Source: Intrasporangium flavum
Lineage (GTDB): Bacteria > Actinomycetota > Actinomycetes > Actinomycetales > Dermatophilaceae
Reading direction: 5' to 3'
Length of the DNA: 64,000 bases
Assembly: GCF_001956915.1 (NCBI RefSeq)
Contig: NZ_MLJO01000011.1
Location: 1-64,000, forward strand
This document shows positions 32,427-40,448 of the stretch, piece by piece. The notes under the pieces are model-generated. The model was not told the DNA's origin, ran no database searches, and saw only the letters and a program-made list of their open reading frames with translations. The translations under genes and the position numbers were made by a program. Position 1 is the stretch's first letter. Each line of letters starts with the position of its first letter.

Positions 32427-33197
32427 TCAGGCGATGCGGGGCAGCAGGCCGAGACCGACGTCGGTGGGCAGCGCGCCGACGATGGAGCGCCAGACCTGAC
32501 CGGCCGAGGCGCCGGCGAGGAACTGGCCCTCGGCGTCGGCGTCGATGCGCAGCACCCCGGCCGGGGTGTCGAGCCACGCGACGCGTCGGGTCACCGTGGT
32601 CGGACCGACGGCCTGGGCGACGTCGATGCCGCACACCTGCCACCGGCCCGTACGCAGCGACGCCGCGACGACCGGCCACGCGGACGCGGCGCCGGCCAGC
32701 TCCTCGGCGGCGTCCTCGCGGGTGAGGGGGTCGCACGACAGGAGGGCGTCGAGGACGTCGGCGTGGACGCGCCCGCCGCGGCCCTCGAGACGCGGCCGCG
32801 ACTGGAGGTCGGTGAGGCGCACGAGCGTCACGGCGAGGAACTCCGCGTCGACCTCGAGGAAGTCGTGCGTGCCGTCGCCCCGGTCGAGCAGCAGCGCGGA
32901 CACGCGGTCGAGCCAGCCCTCGTGCAGCCGGGTGCCCTCCGGCGTCGCGACCTCGACCTCGAGGCGGGCGCACGGCTCCTCGACCGTGCCGAGCCCGGCC
33001 CGGACCGACGGGTGCGCGCGCCCCTCGACGGCGACGCCCGACGCCGCGAACGGCACCTCGGCGACGGCGTCGCCCGAGCGGCCGACGTGGTCGACGAGGG
33101 CGAAGAAGGTGTCCGCGTCGGCGCGCAGCCGCGCGGTCGAGGCGTCGAACTCGAGCGTGCCGATCGGTCCTGCTGCCTGCTGGTCGTCCGTGTGCAT
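32427..33197 (-). CDS. unrecognised conserved-looking protein, 256 aa
   Basis: No family recognised. The sequence is acidic and soluble, without signal peptide or helix. It has alternating strand-like segments (EVPFAASGVAVEGRAHPSVR, RLEVEVATPEG, FLEVDAEFLAVTLVRLTDL), a helix-rich middle (LTREDAAEELAGAASAW) and a strand-rich end with W (RTGRWQVCGIDVAQAVGPTT, RRVAWLDTPAGVLRIDADAEGQFLAG). ATG 33195-33197 is chosen because the upstream extension has poor codon use. It is divergent from cobL and lies just downstream (in genome order) of the chelatase riboswitch, but there is no evidence that it belongs to cobalamin synthesis. Confidence 0.7.
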   Translation of the reverse strand: MHTDDQQAAGPIGTLEFDASTARLRADADTFFALVDHVGRSGDAVAEVPFAASGVAVEGRAHPSVRAGLGTVEEPCARLEVEVATPEGTRLHEGWLDRVSALLLDRGDGTHDFLEVDAEFLAVTLVRLTDLQSRPRLEGRGGRVHADVLDALLSCDPLTREDAAEELAGAASAWPVVAASLRTGRWQVCGIDVAQAVGPTTVTRRVAWLDTPAGVLRIDADAEGQFLAGASAGQVWRSIVGALPTDVGLGLLPRIA

Positions 33198-33374
33198 GCT
33201 GCCGCCTACCCTTGTCCCCCTGGGGCGTGGCCCCGTGCGATGAACTCGCCCCCGCGAGTGCCGTGCGAAGCAATGATGAGGCAAATCCTCCTCAAATGGA
33301 CGGTTAGCGCCGTCGAATCTGCGCCGCACCACCGATTCCGTGGGATGCCCTCGGTCGGCGCTAGGGTCACCCGC

Positions 33375-34625
33375 GTGGTCGAGGAGAGCGTCGAGGTCAT
33401 CGTCGAGGTGGTGGGGGTGGGTGCCGCCGGGCCGGCGTCGCTCGGGGCCGACGCGCGTCGGGTCGTCGACGGCGCCGAGGTGCTCGTGGGCGGGGCGCGC
33501 CACCTCGAGCTGTGCGCGGGGCTGGCCCCCGCCGCCGAGCGCGTCCCGTGGCCCTCGCCGCTGCTACCAGGGCTGCGCGGGGTGCTCGACCGCGTCCGTG
33601 GTCGTCGCGTCGTCGTGCTGGCGAGCGGTGACCCCCTCGTCTCCGGCATCGGCTCGACCCTCGTGTCGGCGCTCGGCCCCGACGCGGTCCGGGTCCACCC
33701 GGGTGTCTCGTCGGTGGCGCTCGCCCGCGCCCGGATGGGCTGGTCGGCCGAGGAGTCGGACGCCGTGACGCTCGTCGGCCGGGACCTCGACCGCCTCCGT
33801 CGCGAGCTCGCCCCTCGCCGGCGCCTCGTCGTGCTGACGAGCGGGCCCGACGCCCCCGGGCGCCTCTGCGCGCTGCTCACGGAGGAGGGGTACGCGTCGA
33901 GCCGCGTCACGGTGCTCGGCCACCTCGGCGCCGACGACGAGACGCGCACCGACGGCGTCGCCGGCACGTGGCCGGACGGCCCCGCTCCGGCGCTGCACCT
34001 CGTCTGCGTCGAGTGCGTGCGCGACCCCGGTGCCCGGCCCCGTTCGCTCGCGCCGGGCCTGCCCGACGACGCCTTCGACCACGACGGGCAGCTGACCAAG
34101 CGCGTCGTGCGGGCCGCCGCCCTCGCCCACCTGGCCCCGCAGCCCGGCGACGTCCTGTGGGACCTCGGGGCCGGCGCCGGGTCGGTCGGCATCGAGCTCG
34201 CCCGACAGCACCCGCGCAACCACGTCGTCGCCGTCGAGCGCGACCCGGTCCGCGCCGAGCGGGTGCGCGCCAACGCCCGACGCCTGGGCGTGCCCGGCCT
34301 CGAGGTCGTCGAGGCGCGCTCGGCCGACGTCCTCGACGACCTGCCCACGCCCGACGCCGTGTTCGTCGGCGGCGGGGCGAGCGCAGACCTGCTCGACCGG
34401 GCCTGGGCCGCGCTCGGGCCCGGGGGCCGCATCGTCGTCCACGGCGTCACCGTCGAGACCGAGCTGCTCCTGCACGACGCCCGCGCCCGCCTCGGTGGCG
34501 CGCTGACCCGCATCGCCGTCGAGGACCTCGAGCCGCTCGGCTCGCTCAGCGGGTGGAAGCCCGCCCGGGCCGTCGTCCAGTGGTCCGCCACGAAACCGGA
34601 CCCCACCACCGAGGAGCCTGCGTGA
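33375..34625 (+). CDS. cobL: precorrin-6Y C5,15-methyltransferase (decarboxylating)
   Basis: Bifunctional enzyme that methylates C5 and C15 and removes the C12 acetate carboxylate. 416 aa. The N-terminal CbiE-like tetrapyrrole methylase domain has VVGVGAAGPASLGADARRVV, VVVLASGDPLVSGIGSTL and HPGVSSVALARARMGW; the C-terminal CbiT-like SAM domain has D263-L-G-A-G-A-G and AVFVGGGASADLLDRAW. GTG 33375 is chosen because TAGGGT lies seven bases upstream (33362-33367), a leaderless promoter; a much longer open frame upstream is not coding. It is followed by cobM with a GTGA overlap. Confidence 0.94.
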   Translation: MVEESVEVIVEVVGVGAAGPASLGADARRVVDGAEVLVGGARHLELCAGLAPAAERVPWPSPLLPGLRGVLDRVRGRRVVVLASGDPLVSGIGSTLVSALGPDAVRVHPGVSSVALARARMGWSAEESDAVTLVGRDLDRLRRELAPRRRLVVLTSGPDAPGRLCALLTEEGYASSRVTVLGHLGADDETRTDGVAGTWPDGPAPALHLVCVECVRDPGARPRSLAPGLPDDAFDHDGQLTKRVVRAAALAHLAPQPGDVLWDLGAGAGSVGIELARQHPRNHVVAVERDPVRAERVRANARRLGVPGLEVVEARSADVLDDLPTPDAVFVGGGASADLLDRAWAALGPGGRIVVHGVTVETELLLHDARARLGGALTRIAVEDLEPLGSLSGWKPARAVVQWSATKPDPTTEEPA

Positions 34626-35377
34626 CCGTCCACTTCATCGGCGCCGGCCCCGGCGCGGCCGACCTGCTCACCCTCCGGGCCACCCGGCTCATGGCCGCCT
34701 CGCCCGTGTGCCTCTACGCCGGCACGTACATCGGCGCCGAGGTGCTCGCGCACTGTCCCGACGGCGCGACCCTCGTCGACACCCAGCACCTGTCGCTCGA
34801 CGAGATCGTCGAGCGCTGCGTCGAGGCCCATGAGGCGGGCCACGACGTCGCCCGCCTCTGCTCCGGCGACCCGTCGATCTACTCCGCCGTCGCCGAGCAG
34901 ACCCGACGCCTCGACCGCGCGGGCGTGCCCTGGGACGTCACGCCCGGTGTCCCGGCCTACGCCGCGGCCGCCGCGCTCGTCGGCCGCGAGCTGACCGTGC
35001 CCGAGGTGACCCAGTCGGTCGTGCTGACCCGGGCCCACCGCGACTCGACGGCGATGCCGCCCACCGAGGCGCTCACGAACTTCGCCCGCACCCGCGCGAC
35101 GCTCGTGCTGCACCTCGCGATCCGGCACGTGCGGCGCCTCGCCGCCGAGCTCGTCGACGACTACGGCTCCGACTGCCCCGTGGTCGTCGTCGCGAACGCC
35201 GAGCAGCCCGACCAGCTCGTCCTGCGCGGCACCCTGTCCGACATCGCCGACGCGGTCGAGGAGGCCGGCCTGCGGCAGGCCGCCGTCATCCTCGTCGGGC
35301 ACGCACTCGGCGCCCGCGACGCCGACGACTTCGTCGAGTCGCACCTGTACGGCACGCGAATCACCAACCGGCAGTGA
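34622..35377 (+). CDS. cobM: precorrin-4 C11-methyltransferase
   Basis: Methylates C11 in the aerobic corrin pathway. 251 aa, normal size. The tetrapyrrole methylase motifs are VHFIGAGPGAADLLTLRATRL at the start, CLYAGTYIGAEVLAHC, ARLCSGDPSIYSAVAEQ and TPGVPAYAAAAALVGRELTVPEV, with TRAHRDSTAMPPTE, typical of CobM/CbiF. GTG 34622 overlaps the cobL stop, so the two are coupled on one transcript. Confidence 0.95.
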   Translation: MTVHFIGAGPGAADLLTLRATRLMAASPVCLYAGTYIGAEVLAHCPDGATLVDTQHLSLDEIVERCVEAHEAGHDVARLCSGDPSIYSAVAEQTRRLDRAGVPWDVTPGVPAYAAAAALVGRELTVPEVTQSVVLTRAHRDSTAMPPTEALTNFARTRATLVLHLAIRHVRRLAAELVDDYGSDCPVVVVANAEQPDQLVLRGTLSDIADAVEEAGLRQAAVILVGHALGARDADDFVESHLYGTRITNRQ

Positions 35378-35429
35378 GTGTTCGGGTGCCCTGATGGCGC
35401 CGCGACGGCTCGTGTGTCAGGATGCGACT

Positions 35430-35590
35430 GCCGCAGTGCACGGGAAGTCGGTGTGATTCCGACGTGGTCCTCGCCACTGTGACCAGGGAGCAAGTCCCCA
35501 CCACCGCCACTGACGACCGCAGGTTCGCGCCGGGTCGCCGGGAAGGCAGGGGAGGAGCGTCGATCTGGAAGCCAGGAGACCGGCTGCGGC
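35430..35590 (+). promoter_or_regulatory. cobalamin riboswitch upstream of cbtB-cbtA
   Basis: GCCGCAG (35430-35436) pairs with CTGCGGC (35584-35590) as P1. Inside are GGGAAGTCGGTGTGATTCCGAC, GTCCTCGCCACTGTGA and the B12 box AGCCAGGA (35570-35577). CAGGAT (35418-35423) is a plausible -10 placing the RNA start at about 35430. It should shut off the cobalt uptake genes when adenosylcobalamin is high. Confidence 0.94.
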
Positions 35591-35631
35591 GTGATCTGTC
35601 CACGAGGCATGGAAGAAAGGGTCCATCCACC

Positions 35632-35829
35632 ATGGCCACTGCTGCCGTCGCAACCCCCACCACCCGCGTCCACGTGCCCGTCTGGGCGTGGGCGCTGCTC
35701 GCGCTCGCCGTCTTCACGCTGTACCTCGTCACGCAGGAGAACGGCGCGCTGCTCAGCACGCCCGCTGCACAGGCGCTGCACGAGCTGACGCACGACGCGC
35801 GTCACGCCCTCGGCGTCCCCTGCCACTGA
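35632..35829 (+). CDS. cbtB: CbtB, small cobalt-transport membrane subunit
   Basis: 65 aa: one membrane helix (VWAWALLALAVFTLYLV) and the diagnostic His-rich end HELTHDARHALGVPCH, thought to bind cobalt. ATG 35632 lies 41 bases after the riboswitch. Together with the following CbtA it forms the predicted cobalt uptake system found under B12 riboswitches. Confidence 0.93.
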   Translation: MATAAVATPTTRVHVPVWAWALLALAVFTLYLVTQENGALLSTPAAQALHELTHDARHALGVPCH

Positions 35830-35830
35830 G

Positions 35831-36607
35831 GTGGGGGTGAGCTTCGGCTCCGTGCTCCGGCGCGGGGCCCTCTCCGGCGTGCTCGCCGGCCTGGCGTCCG
35901 CCGCCGTCATCTGGACCGTCGTCGAGCCGGTCATCCGTCGTGCCCTCGCGATCGAGGACGCTCGCGCCGAGCACGCCCACGGCGGAGGGCAGTCCGGTCT
36001 CGGGCTGCCTGCCTCGCTGCTCGCGCACGGCGGTGACGAGCCGCTCGTGTCACGCTCGGCCCAGGTCGTCGCGGGCGGCGTCACAGCCGTGCTCGTCGGC
36101 CTCGCCGTCGGCGTCGTGTTCGCGATCGTCTTCGCGCGGATGCGCGACCGCCTGCCCGGGCGCGGCGACCTCGGTCGCGCGCTCGTGCTCACCGCCGTCG
36201 GGTTCGCCGCGGTCAGCCTCCTTCCCGGGCTGAAGATGCCGGCCAACCCGCCGGCGGTGGGCGACCCCGACACCGTCGGGCAGCGCACGACCCTCTACGT
36301 CCTCGTCCTGTTGCTCGGGGTGGCGCTCGCGCTCGCGGTGCCGACGCTCGACCGCGCGCTCGCCGGACGCGTCGAGGCCCCGACCCGGTGGGCCCTCGAC
36401 GTGCTCGCCGTCGTCGTCGGTGTCGGGCTCGTCTTCGCCCTCGTCCCGGGTACGCCCGACGTGGTGCCGGTCGACGTGCCGGCCGACCTGCTCTGGGACT
36501 TCCGCCTCGCGTCGCTGGCCCAGCTCGCGACGATGTGGCTCGTCCTCGGGGTGTCGTTCGGCCTGCTCATGGAGCGCAGCCGCGGGCCCGAGCCGGTCGC
36601 CGCGTGA
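35831..36607 (+). CDS. cbtA: CbtA, cobalt-transport membrane subunit
   Basis: 258 aa membrane protein with five to six helices, including the characteristic start FGSVLRRGALSGVLAGLASAAVIWTVVEPVIRRALAIEDARA and a His-containing loop (EHAHGGG). GTG 35831 or GTG 35837 can be the start; both are in frame, one base after the cbtB stop. Predicted to import cobalt with CbtB, feeding CobN. Its stop overlaps the downstream ferredoxin-like gene by GTGA. Confidence 0.9.
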   Translation: MGVSFGSVLRRGALSGVLAGLASAAVIWTVVEPVIRRALAIEDARAEHAHGGGQSGLGLPASLLAHGGDEPLVSRSAQVVAGGVTAVLVGLAVGVVFAIVFARMRDRLPGRGDLGRALVLTAVGFAAVSLLPGLKMPANPPAVGDPDTVGQRTTLYVLVLLLGVALALAVPTLDRALAGRVEAPTRWALDVLAVVVGVGLVFALVPGTPDVVPVDVPADLLWDFRLASLAQLATMWLVLGVSFGLLMERSRGPEPVAA

Positions 36608-37026
36608 ACCGCACCGGCGAGCGGCTCTGCATCGTCCGCGCCTGCCGTGACTGCTGCTGCGGCTCATCGGCCAAGCACCCGGGCGTCGACCACGACGGGC
36701 TCCTCGCCCGGCTCGAGGTCGGCACCCGGGGGCGCGCCCGCGTGCTGCGCAGCGCGTGCCTGCTCGCCTGCGACGAGTCGAACGTCGTCGTCGTGACGCC
36801 GTCGCCGATCGGGCGCAGCCAGGGCGGGCGTCCGACGTGGCTGCGTCGGGTGCTCGACGAGGCGACGGTCGACGCCGTGGCGCTGTGGGTGCGCCGCGGG
36901 GGTCCGGGAGTTGTGCCGCCGCCCGCGGAGCTCGCGGGGGCGCTGTTCGCGCCGAACGCCCTGTCGGTGACCTACGCCCCGGTCGAGGCCGTGGCGGTCC
37001 TGGGGGCGGTCGGCTCGGGGGCGTGA
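36604..37026 (+). CDS. (2Fe-2S) ferredoxin-like protein in the cobalt-uptake operon
   Basis: 140 aa. Cysteines C9, C14, C17-C18-C19 near the N-terminus and the pair in SACLLACDESNVVVV (about 51-56) resemble the thioredoxin-like 2Fe-2S ferredoxin pattern, where clusters are bound by four spaced cysteines. GTG 36604 overlaps the cbtA stop. It is co-regulated with cbtBA by the riboswitch. Possible roles are electron supply to CobG or to cobalt reduction before adenosylation; neither can be proved from sequence. Confidence 0.75.
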   Translation: MNRTGERLCIVRACRDCCCGSSAKHPGVDHDGLLARLEVGTRGRARVLRSACLLACDESNVVVVTPSPIGRSQGGRPTWLRRVLDEATVDAVALWVRRGGPGVVPPPAELAGALFAPNALSVTYAPVEAVAVLGAVGSGA

Positions 37027-37036
37027 CCCGCGACGG

Positions 37037-37618
37037 TCACCGGCGCAGCGTCACCCAGCGCTCGTCGACGACGAACCCGAGGGCCTCGTTGGCCGCGACG
37101 ATCGCGGTGTTGTCGTCCGACCCGCCGGTGCGGACCGTCGCGACGCCGTCTCGGGCGAGGGCGAGCATCGACGCGGCCTTGAGCCCGGTGCCGATGCCCC
37201 GGCCACGGCGCTCCCCGGCCACGACCGTGAAGTCGACCTCCGCCGTGGTGCCGTCGACGTCGACGTACGTCATCCCCACCAGTCGCCCATCGGGCTCGAA
37301 GGCGCCGAAGGCCCGGCGACCCGGCGAGGGTGCCGCCGTCCCGGTCGTGAGGGCGCGGTGCGCGGTGGCGACGTCGCCGGGGTAGTCGCCGCACGTCACG
37401 CGGTCGAGGTCGAGGGCGGCCGGGACGTCGCCCTGCTCCAGGCGTCTCACCTCGAGCAGTCCGTCGAGGCGGCGGGCCGCCGCCTCCATCGCGAGGTGGT
37501 CGGGTCCCGCGAGGTCGAGCCGGGCCGCCCATGACCGCGCGCTGACGGCCCAGCCCTCCGCGAGCAGCGTCGGCACCCGGGGGTCGGTGGAGCGCAGGAC
37601 GATCGGCGAGGACGGCAC
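37037..37618 (-). CDS. GNAT-family N-acetyltransferase
   Basis: About 193 aa from GTG 37618. A variable N-terminal part leads to a GNAT core: VRRLEQGDVPAALDLDR, then VGMTYVDVDGTTAEVDFTVVAGERRGRGIGTGLKAASMLALARDG, with the acetyl-CoA loop RRGRGIGTG, and NTAIVAANEALGFVVDERWVTLRR at the end. An ATG at 37670 is a second possible start, but it overlaps the divergent NYN promoter. Substrate unknown. It is convergent with the ferredoxin-like gene and is not part of a cob operon. Confidence 0.82.
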   Translation of the reverse strand: MPSSPIVLRSTDPRVPTLLAEGWAVSARSWAARLDLAGPDHLAMEAAARRLDGLLEVRRLEQGDVPAALDLDRVTCGDYPGDVATAHRALTTGTAAPSPGRRAFGAFEPDGRLVGMTYVDVDGTTAEVDFTVVAGERRGRGIGTGLKAASMLALARDGVATVRTGGSDDNTAIVAANEALGFVVDERWVTLRR

Positions 37619-37667
37619 CGGGCCATCGTGGCAGCCCCACCGTCGGGCCGCGCCGTAGGGTGAGGCC

Positions 37668-38228
37668 ATGACGGACGCCTCCCGCACCACGTACGTGCTC
37701 GTCGACGGTGAGAACATCGACGCCACGCTCGGCACCTCCATCCTCGGGCGGCGTCCGCGCCCCGAGGAGCGCCCGCGCTGGGAGCGGCTGCTCCAGTTCG
37801 CCGAGGAGGAGTGGGGCCAGCCGGCACAGGGCCTCTTCTTCCTCGCCGCCAACACCGAGCTGCCGATGGCGTTCGTCCAGGCCCTTCTCGCGATCGGGTA
37901 CCGGCCCGTGCCGCTGTCGGGCGCGCCCGGCCAGAAGGTCGTCGACATCGCCATCCAGCGCACGCTCGTCGAGCTGCGCAGCCGCGAGTCCGACGTCGTC
38001 CTCGTCAGCAACGACGGCGACTTCCTCGAGCAGCTCGGTGACGTTCTCGACGGTCGTCGGGCCGGGGTGGTCGGGTTCACCGAGTTCCGCAACAAGGGCT
38101 TTGACGCCCTGACCGACCGCGGGCTGCAGCTCTTCGACCTCGAGTACGACGTGCTGGCGTTCAACACCCACCTGCCGCGGGTCAGGATCATCCCCATCGA
38201 CGAGTTCGACCCGACCCAGTTCCTCTGA
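37668..38228 (+). CDS. NYN-domain (PIN-like) predicted ribonuclease
   Basis: 186 aa. The NYN/LabA-like fold has its acidic residues in YVLVDGENIDATLG (about 9-22), VVDIAIQRTLVELRSRESDVVLVSNDGDFLEQLGDVL (about 91-127), giving a metal-binding nuclease pocket. ATG 37668 follows TAGGGT (37656-37661) by six bases, a leaderless promoter. It sits between cobalamin genes but has its own promoter. RNA targets unknown. Confidence 0.88.
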   Translation: MTDASRTTYVLVDGENIDATLGTSILGRRPRPEERPRWERLLQFAEEEWGQPAQGLFFLAANTELPMAFVQALLAIGYRPVPLSGAPGQKVVDIAIQRTLVELRSRESDVVLVSNDGDFLEQLGDVLDGRRAGVVGFTEFRNKGFDALTDRGLQLFDLEYDVLAFNTHLPRVRIIPIDEFDPTQFL

Positions 38229-38242
38229 GCCGCAGGCTGGTC

Positions 38243-38273
38243 CGCCCCGCTCGTCAGTCGACGAAGCGGGGCG
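38243..38273. terminator. hairpin at convergent NYN / cobIJ ends
   Basis: CGCCCCGC (38243-38250) pairs with GCGGGGCG (38266-38273), and TCGTC (38251-38255) with GACGA (38260-38264) across one bulged A, with an AGTC loop. The hairpin overlaps the last codons of cobIJ and may end both transcripts. Confidence 0.6.
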
Positions 38274-39795
38274 TCCACACCTGCCCGGACGGCGTCACGC
38301 GGGTGCGGGTCGCGCCGACCATCACGAGGCACTTCATGTCGATCGACGCCGGGTCGAGGTCGCCGAGGGTCGTGACGGTCAGCGACTCCTCGGCCCGGCC
38401 GACGTCGCGCCCGACGACGACGACCTGGTCGGCGCCGCGGACCTCGAGCAGCAGGTCGCGGGCGAGGGCCACCTGCTCGGTGCGGCTGCGCGAGGCCGGG
38501 TTGTAGATCGCGATGGCGAGGTCGGCCTCGGCGGCGGCGCGCAGGCGCGCAGCGACGACGTGCCACGGCTTGAGCCGGTCCGACAGCGAGATGACGGCGA
38601 AGTCGCCGCCGAGCGGGGCACCGGCGCGGGCCGCGACGGCCTGTGCGGCGGTGACGCCGGGGACGACGCGGACCGGGACGTCGGTGTACCCGTGCTGCTC
38701 GGCGGCCTCGAAGACGGCCGAGGCCATGCCGAAGACGCCGGCGTCACCGCCGGACACCATGGCGACGCGCTCGCCCTTGCGGGCCAGCTCGAGGGCGTCC
38801 CGGGCGCGGTCGACCTCGACGGTGTTGCCCGACGCATGACGCGTCAGCCCCTCCCGCTGGGGCACGCGCGCGACGTACGGGGCGTAGCCGACGACGTGCC
38901 CGACGCCGGCGAGCTCGGCGGACGCCTCGGGCGTGAGCCACCGCTCGGGGCCTGGTCCGAGGCCCACGACGACGACCTCTCCGGCCGGCTGGTTGACCGC
39001 CTGTTCGGCCGGGATCGTTTGCGTCGCAAGCGCTTTCGCCGCCGATGATGCCGCCCGGCCGGCGGCGTCGGCCCGGAGGTCCTTGCCCGGGACGACGACC
39101 ATCGACATGTACGGCACGGTCGAGGCGTCGACGTCGGCGACGGGCAGGACGCGCTCTGCGTCGCTGCTCGCCCGCTCCACGTACCGTGCCTCGTCGAGGC
39201 GGCCGGCCTGGCGCAGCGCCTCGCGGACGTTCTCGAAGGTGCGGCCGAGCTTCATGACGACGGCGGCCTCGGTGTCGGCGAGGCGACGCGCGAGCTCGGG
39301 GACGGGCAGGGTGCCGGGCAGGATCGTCAGGATGTCCTCGTGGCGGCACAGGCCGGTGGCGACGGCCGCCGCCGACCCGCTGACCGACGTCACGCCCGGC
39401 ACGACCGCGGTGTCGTAGCGGTCGGCGAGGCGGTCGTGCAGGTACATGAACGTGCCGTAGAAGAGCGGGTCGCCCTCGGCGAGCACGACGACGTCGCAGC
39501 CCGAGTCCAGATGTGCCGCAAGGCGATCCGCTGACGCGTCGTAGAAGTCGGCCATGAGCCCGTGGTAGCCGAGCGGGTGGTCGGTGGATCCCGTCGTCAC
39601 CGGGTAGACCAGCAGCTCCTCGACGGCGCCGTCACGCACGTACGGCGTCGCGATGCGTCGCGCGATCGAGTCGCCCCGGGGTCCGCTGTGGTACGCGACG
39701 ACGTCCGCCTCCGCGATGAGCCGGGCGGCCTTGACGGTGACGAGCTCCGGGTCGCCGGGGCCGACGCCGACGCCGCGCAGCCGGCCCGCGGTCAC
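38254..39795 (-). CDS. cobIJ: fused precorrin-2 C20- and precorrin-3B C17-methyltransferase
   Basis: 513 aa with two tetrapyrrole methylase domains. The first (about 1-245) is CobI: GVGVGPGDPELVTVKAARLI, YPVTTGSTDHPLGYHGLMADFY and LAEGDPLFYGTFMYL. The second (about 271-513) is CobJ: VVVVGLGPGPERWLTPEASAEL, VAMVSGGDAGVFGMASAVFEAA and IAIYNPASRSRTEQVALARDLLL. CobI-CobJ fusions are known in actinobacteria. GTG 39795 overlaps the cobH stop (GTGA). CobG works between the two reactions and is encoded two genes upstream in the same operon. Confidence 0.95.
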   Translation of the reverse strand: MTAGRLRGVGVGPGDPELVTVKAARLIAEADVVAYHSGPRGDSIARRIATPYVRDGAVEELLVYPVTTGSTDHPLGYHGLMADFYDASADRLAAHLDSGCDVVVLAEGDPLFYGTFMYLHDRLADRYDTAVVPGVTSVSGSAAAVATGLCRHEDILTILPGTLPVPELARRLADTEAAVVMKLGRTFENVREALRQAGRLDEARYVERASSDAERVLPVADVDASTVPYMSMVVVPGKDLRADAAGRAASSAAKALATQTIPAEQAVNQPAGEVVVVGLGPGPERWLTPEASAELAGVGHVVGYAPYVARVPQREGLTRHASGNTVEVDRARDALELARKGERVAMVSGGDAGVFGMASAVFEAAEQHGYTDVPVRVVPGVTAAQAVAARAGAPLGGDFAVISLSDRLKPWHVVAARLRAAAEADLAIAIYNPASRSRTEQVALARDLLLEVRGADQVVVVGRDVGRAEESLTVTTLGDLDPASIDMKCLVMVGATRTRVTPSGQVWTPRFVD

Positions 39796-40448
39796 AGCTC
39801 CTCCTCGCGGGCGAGGGCGTTGACGGCCGACGCGGCGAGCGCGGACCCTCCGCGCCGCCCGTGGACGACGAGCCACGGGATGCCGTACGGGTTGTCGGCC
39901 AGGGCCGTCTTCGACTCGGCCGAGCCGATGAACCCAACCGGGATGCCGACGACCGCGGCCGGGCGGGGCCCGCCGTCGGCGACGAGCTCGAGGAGGTGGA
40001 AGAGGGCTGTGGGCGCGTTGCCGATCGCGACGACCGCCCCCTCGAGCCAGTCGCCCCAGAGCGAGACCGCGGCGGCGGAACGCGTCGTCCCCCACTCGCG
40101 GGCGAGTGCCGGGACGCGCTCGTCGCGCAGCGTGCAGACGACCTCGTTGTCGCGCGGCAGGCGGGCCCGGGTGATGCCCGAGGCGATCATGTGCGCGTCG
40201 GTGAGGATCGGCGCCCCGGCACGGAGGGCCTCGCGGGCGGATCGCACGAGGTCGTGGTGCACGGCGATGTGCTCGGTGAGGTCGACGTCGCCGCTGGCGT
40301 GGACCATCCGCACGGCCACGACGCGGGCGTCCTCGGGGAGGTGGTCGAGCCGGGCCTCGGCGCGGATCGTCGCGAAGGACCGGCGGTAGATCTCCTGGCC
40401 GTCGTCGACGTAGGCGTACCGCCGGGTCGGGCGGGTCGGGGTGGTCAT
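39792..40448 (-). CDS. cobH: precorrin-8X methylmutase
   Basis: Shifts the C11 methyl to C12 giving hydrogenobyrinic acid. 218 aa. Family blocks: YRRSFATIRAEARLDHLPEDARVVAVRMVHASGDVDL with the catalytic His in RMVHASG, LRAGAPILTDAHMIASGITRARL, AIGNAPTALFHLLELV and VGIPVGFIGSAESKTAL. ATG 40446-40448 overlaps the cobG stop. Confidence 0.95.
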   Translation of the reverse strand: MTTPTRPTRRYAYVDDGQEIYRRSFATIRAEARLDHLPEDARVVAVRMVHASGDVDLTEHIAVHHDLVRSAREALRAGAPILTDAHMIASGITRARLPRDNEVVCTLRDERVPALAREWGTTRSAAAVSLWGDWLEGAVVAIGNAPTALFHLLELVADGGPRPAAVVGIPVGFIGSAESKTALADNPYGIPWLVVHGRRGGSALAASAVNALAREEEL

